Assembly: GCA_011390635.1 (NCBI GenBank)
Contig: JAABSA010000004.1
Coordinates: 1-64,000, forward strand
From: Desulfotignum sp.
Lineage (GTDB): Bacteria > Desulfobacterota > Desulfobacteria > Desulfobacterales > Desulfobacteraceae
Direction of reading: 5' to 3'
Length of the DNA: 64,000 bases
Part shown: positions 62,280-64,000 of the stretch, one piece after another
How positions within the stretch are numbered: the stretch's first letter is position 1
How the letters are laid out: each line of letters starts with the position of its first letter
Notes under the pieces: generated by a model
Seen by the model: only the letters and a program-made list of their open reading frames with translations
Told to the model about the DNA's origin: nothing
Databases searched by the model: none
Program-made: the position numbers and the translations under genes

Positions 62280-63743
62280 ATGCAGGCAAGTTGTGAAAGT
62301 GTCCCTGGCGTAGTGGTGGCAGGTCTCAGGGGTGGATCGGGCAAAACCATTATCTCCCTGGGGATCACCGCTGCATGGAAGCGCATGAATATTGCGGTCT
62401 CCCCGTTTAAAAAAGGTCCTGATTATATTGATGCCGGCTGGCTTTCCCTGGCAGCCGGCCGCCCCTGCTACAATCTTGACACCTATCTGTGCGATTCTGC
62501 TGTTGTGCAGCAATCCTATCTATCACACTCCCAATATTGCGACATCGCCCTTGTGGAAGGAAACCGCGGTCTTTATGACGGCATTGATACCGATGGTTCC
62601 ACCTCCACGGCAGAACTGGCCAAACTGCTGAATTTGCCGGTGGTGCTGGTGCTGGACTGCACCAAAAGCACTCGGACCATGGCTGCGCTGCTGCTGGGGT
62701 GCATGCATTTTGATCCACAGGTGCGCATTGCCGGGGTGATCCTCAACCAGGTGGCCGGCAAACGCCACCAGAAAAAAGTTGCGGCCAATATTGAACGGTT
62801 CTGCAAAATACCGGTATTCGGTGCCGTTCCCAAACTGGGATCCGAAGATTTTCCCGAACGTCATATGGGGCTGGTACCATCGGCAGAACATGGGTCTTCT
62901 CACAAAGCCCTTGCCGCAGTCGCAAAAATGGCCACTGACCACATTGATCTCAACGCCCTGTACCGGGCAATAATTGATGACTGCACAACCTGTGGGAAAC
63001 AAAAAATTCCGATTGCCCATCAACATCTTCTCGCCGGCCACAAGCCGACGGCCCCGGCAGTTTCAGTGCCGACAAAAAATCAGCAACCACAGAATCAGGT
63101 GGTTATTGGTGTCATCAGGGATTCTGCTTTCCAGTTTTACTATCCGGATAATCTGGAGGCATTGAAAAACCTGGGAGCCCACATTGTATTCATCAGTCCG
63201 CTAAACCAGAAAACCCTTCCTGATGTCGATGCACTTTACATGGGCGGGGGATTTCCGGAAACCCATGCGCCCCAGCTGGCAGAAAACACACATTTTCGGG
63301 ATCATCTCAAACGCCTTTCCCTGAAAGGACTGCCCATTTATGCTGAATGCGGCGGTTTGATTTTCCTGGGCCAAAGTATCAGCCTAAAAGACAAAGAATA
63401 CCCCATGTCCGGCATTCTGCCCATCTGGTTCGGTCTTTCCATAAAGCCCCAGGGCCATGGTTATACCCGGGTGCAAGTGAAGCATGAAAATCCATTTTAC
63501 CGCTTCGGGGAGATGTTAAAAGGCCATGAGTTCCGGTATTCAAAAATTTTGAAAATCGATTTTCAAGACCATGAAATGGCCTTTTCCATGGAACGGGGCA
63601 AGGGCATTCTGGATAAAAAAGATGGTTTTTTTAAAAACAATACCTTTGGTACCTATACCCACATCCATGCCCTGGGATCGGTTTCCTGGGCCCCTTCCCT
63701 GGTGGCAAACGCCAGGGCGTATAAAGCGAGGAGATATCCATGA
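62280..63743 (+). CDS. dsrN: DsrN, cobyrinate a,c-diamide synthase-like siroheme amidase
   Basis: This 487-residue glutamine-dependent amidotransferase belongs to the CobB/CbiA family. Its N-terminal ATPase domain has the P-loop GLRGGSGKT (15-23). The C-terminal triad-type glutaminase domain has [11 protein letters not shown] and the nucleophile Cys357 in IYAECGGL. In dsr loci this gene is called dsrN and is thought to amidate siroheme for DsrAB. A cobalamin-synthesis role (cbiA/cobB) is the alternative, but position directly after dsrD favours dsrN. The ribosome site is weak. The stop overlaps the start of panC (ATGA). Confidence 0.9.
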   Translation: MQASCESVPGVVVAGLRGGSGKTIISLGITAAWKRMNIAVSPFKKGPDYIDAGWLSLAAGRPCYNLDTYLCDSAVVQQSYLSHSQYCDIALVEGNRGLYDGIDTDGSTSTAELAKLLNLPVVLVLDCTKSTRTMAALLLGCMHFDPQVRIAGVILNQVAGKRHQKKVAANIERFCKIPVFGAVPKLGSEDFPERHMGLVPSAEHGSSHKALAAVAKMATDHIDLNALYRAIIDDCTTCGKQKIPIAHQHLLAGHKPTAPAVSVPTKNQQPQNQVVIGVIRDSAFQFYYPDNLEALKNLGAHIVFISPLNQKTLPDVDALYMGGGFPETHAPQLAENTHFRDHLKRLSLKGLPIYAECGGLIFLGQSISLKDKEYPMSGILPIWFGLSIKPQGHGYTRVQVKHENPFYRFGEMLKGHEFRYSKILKIDFQDHEMAFSMERGKGILDKKDGFFKNNTFGTYTHIHALGSVSWAPSLVANARAYKARRYP

Positions 63744-64000
63744 AGGTAATAGCAGCAATAGATGAAATGACCCGGTTTTCACAAAAGCTGCGATGCGATG
63801 GCCGAACCATCGCGTTTGTACCCACCATGGGATTTTTGCATGAAGGCCATCTGGCACTTATGACCGAAGGCAAAAATAAAGCCGATCACCTGGTGGTATC
63901 CATTTTTGTGAACCCGGCCCAGTTCGGTCCCAGCGAAGATCTTTCCACCTACCCCCGGGCGTTGGACCAGGACCTGGAAAAATGTCGGGATATCGGTGCC
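63740..64000 (+). CDS. panC: Pantothenate synthetase, N-terminal part (3' end outside window)
   Basis: The first 87 residues of PanC, which joins pantoate and beta-alanine with ATP in coenzyme A synthesis. The nucleotide-binding HxGH motif is seen in [16 protein letters not shown] (about 27-41), and [20 protein letters not shown] is the next family block. The ATG overlaps the dsrN stop, with GAGGAG before it, so it is translated from the dsrN message even though the pathways differ. The frame runs open to the window edge. Confidence 0.96.
   Translation, partial: MKVIAAIDEMTRFSQKLRCDGRTIAFVPTMGFLHEGHLALMTEGKNKADHLVVSIFVNPAQFGPSEDLSTYPRALDQDLEKCRDIGA

Noticed and set aside
1-64000. CRISPR arrays, prophage, transposase, rRNA or tRNA genes
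   Set aside because: No regularly spaced repeat array, integrase or transposase motif, or RNA-gene signature was found on either strand by eye. A tRNA or Rfam covariance search would be the decisive test.

Overview
The window reads as a chromosomal segment of a marine, probably complete-oxidising sulfate reducer of the Desulfobacteraceae type (Desulfobacter / Desulfobacula / Desulfotignum relatives). The main evidence is the dissimilatory sulfite reductase locus dsrA-dsrB-dsrD-dsrN at the right end, with every siroheme and ferredoxin cysteine in place. Supporting evidence is a TCA-cycle pair at the left end (fumarate reductase/succinate dehydrogenase iron-sulfur subunit and class I fumarase), an Hdr/Nuo-type redox module, a corrinoid methyltransferase operon and heavy use of sigma-54 activators. 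The genus is inferred, not proven. I see no rRNA, tRNA, insertion sequence, phage or CRISPR array.

Layout. 1-2.1 kb: end of frdB/sdhB and fumarase, closed by a terminator shared with the convergent neighbour. 2.2-11.3 kb (minus strand): two PAS/sigma-54 activators followed by a tightly packed nuoE-nuoF-nuoG-like-hdrA/mvhD operon, a soluble NADH-linked electron-transfer complex whose HdrA part has lost its recognisable FAD site. 11.6-17.8 kb (minus): a BCCT transporter, an MttB-family methyltransferase without pyrrolysine, its corrinoid protein and a methyl-corrinoid:tetrahydrofolate methyltransferase. This fits uptake and demethylation of glycine betaine or a similar quaternary amine. A sigma-54 promoter and candidate activator sites precede the operon, and the likely activator gene lies just upstream. 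18-19.8 kb: a 604-residue acyl-CoA dehydrogenase. 20.2-25.8 kb: a five-gene peptide/nickel-type ABC importer.

26-39 kb is mixed housekeeping and stress functions: a lone receiver protein, trmO, two drug/metabolite-type transporters, an alpha/beta hydrolase, dodecin, a LysE exporter, a complete psp envelope-stress locus (pspA-pspB-pspC with divergent pspF and a clear sigma-54 promoter), a LysM lytic transglycosylase, xanthine phosphoribosyltransferase, argG with a possible arginine-rich leader peptide, and a MaoC-type hydratase. 39.4-43.9 kb carries two unrelated glutamate dehydrogenases in tandem, a large NAD type and a GdhA-like NADP type.

44-57 kb holds several poorly known genes: a two-gene GalT/HIT-like operon, a HEAT-repeat/thioredoxin protein coupled to a two-receiver protein with a broken GGDEF site, a PHP-nuclease/UvrD-helicase fusion, a lytic transglycosylase, galU, a YkgJ-type cysteine-cluster protein and a long-form dapA with an overlapping unknown gene. 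Near-identical 26-bp repeats bracket the dapA pair.

57-64 kb: a TPR gene translationally coupled to an unknown 407-residue gene, then dsrA, dsrB, a hairpin, dsrD, dsrN (cobyrinate diamide synthase-like siroheme amidase) and the start of panC. Genes are generally preceded by good ribosome-binding sites. Several starts were moved downstream of the longest open frame because a GGAG-type site and family alignment favour the shorter protein.
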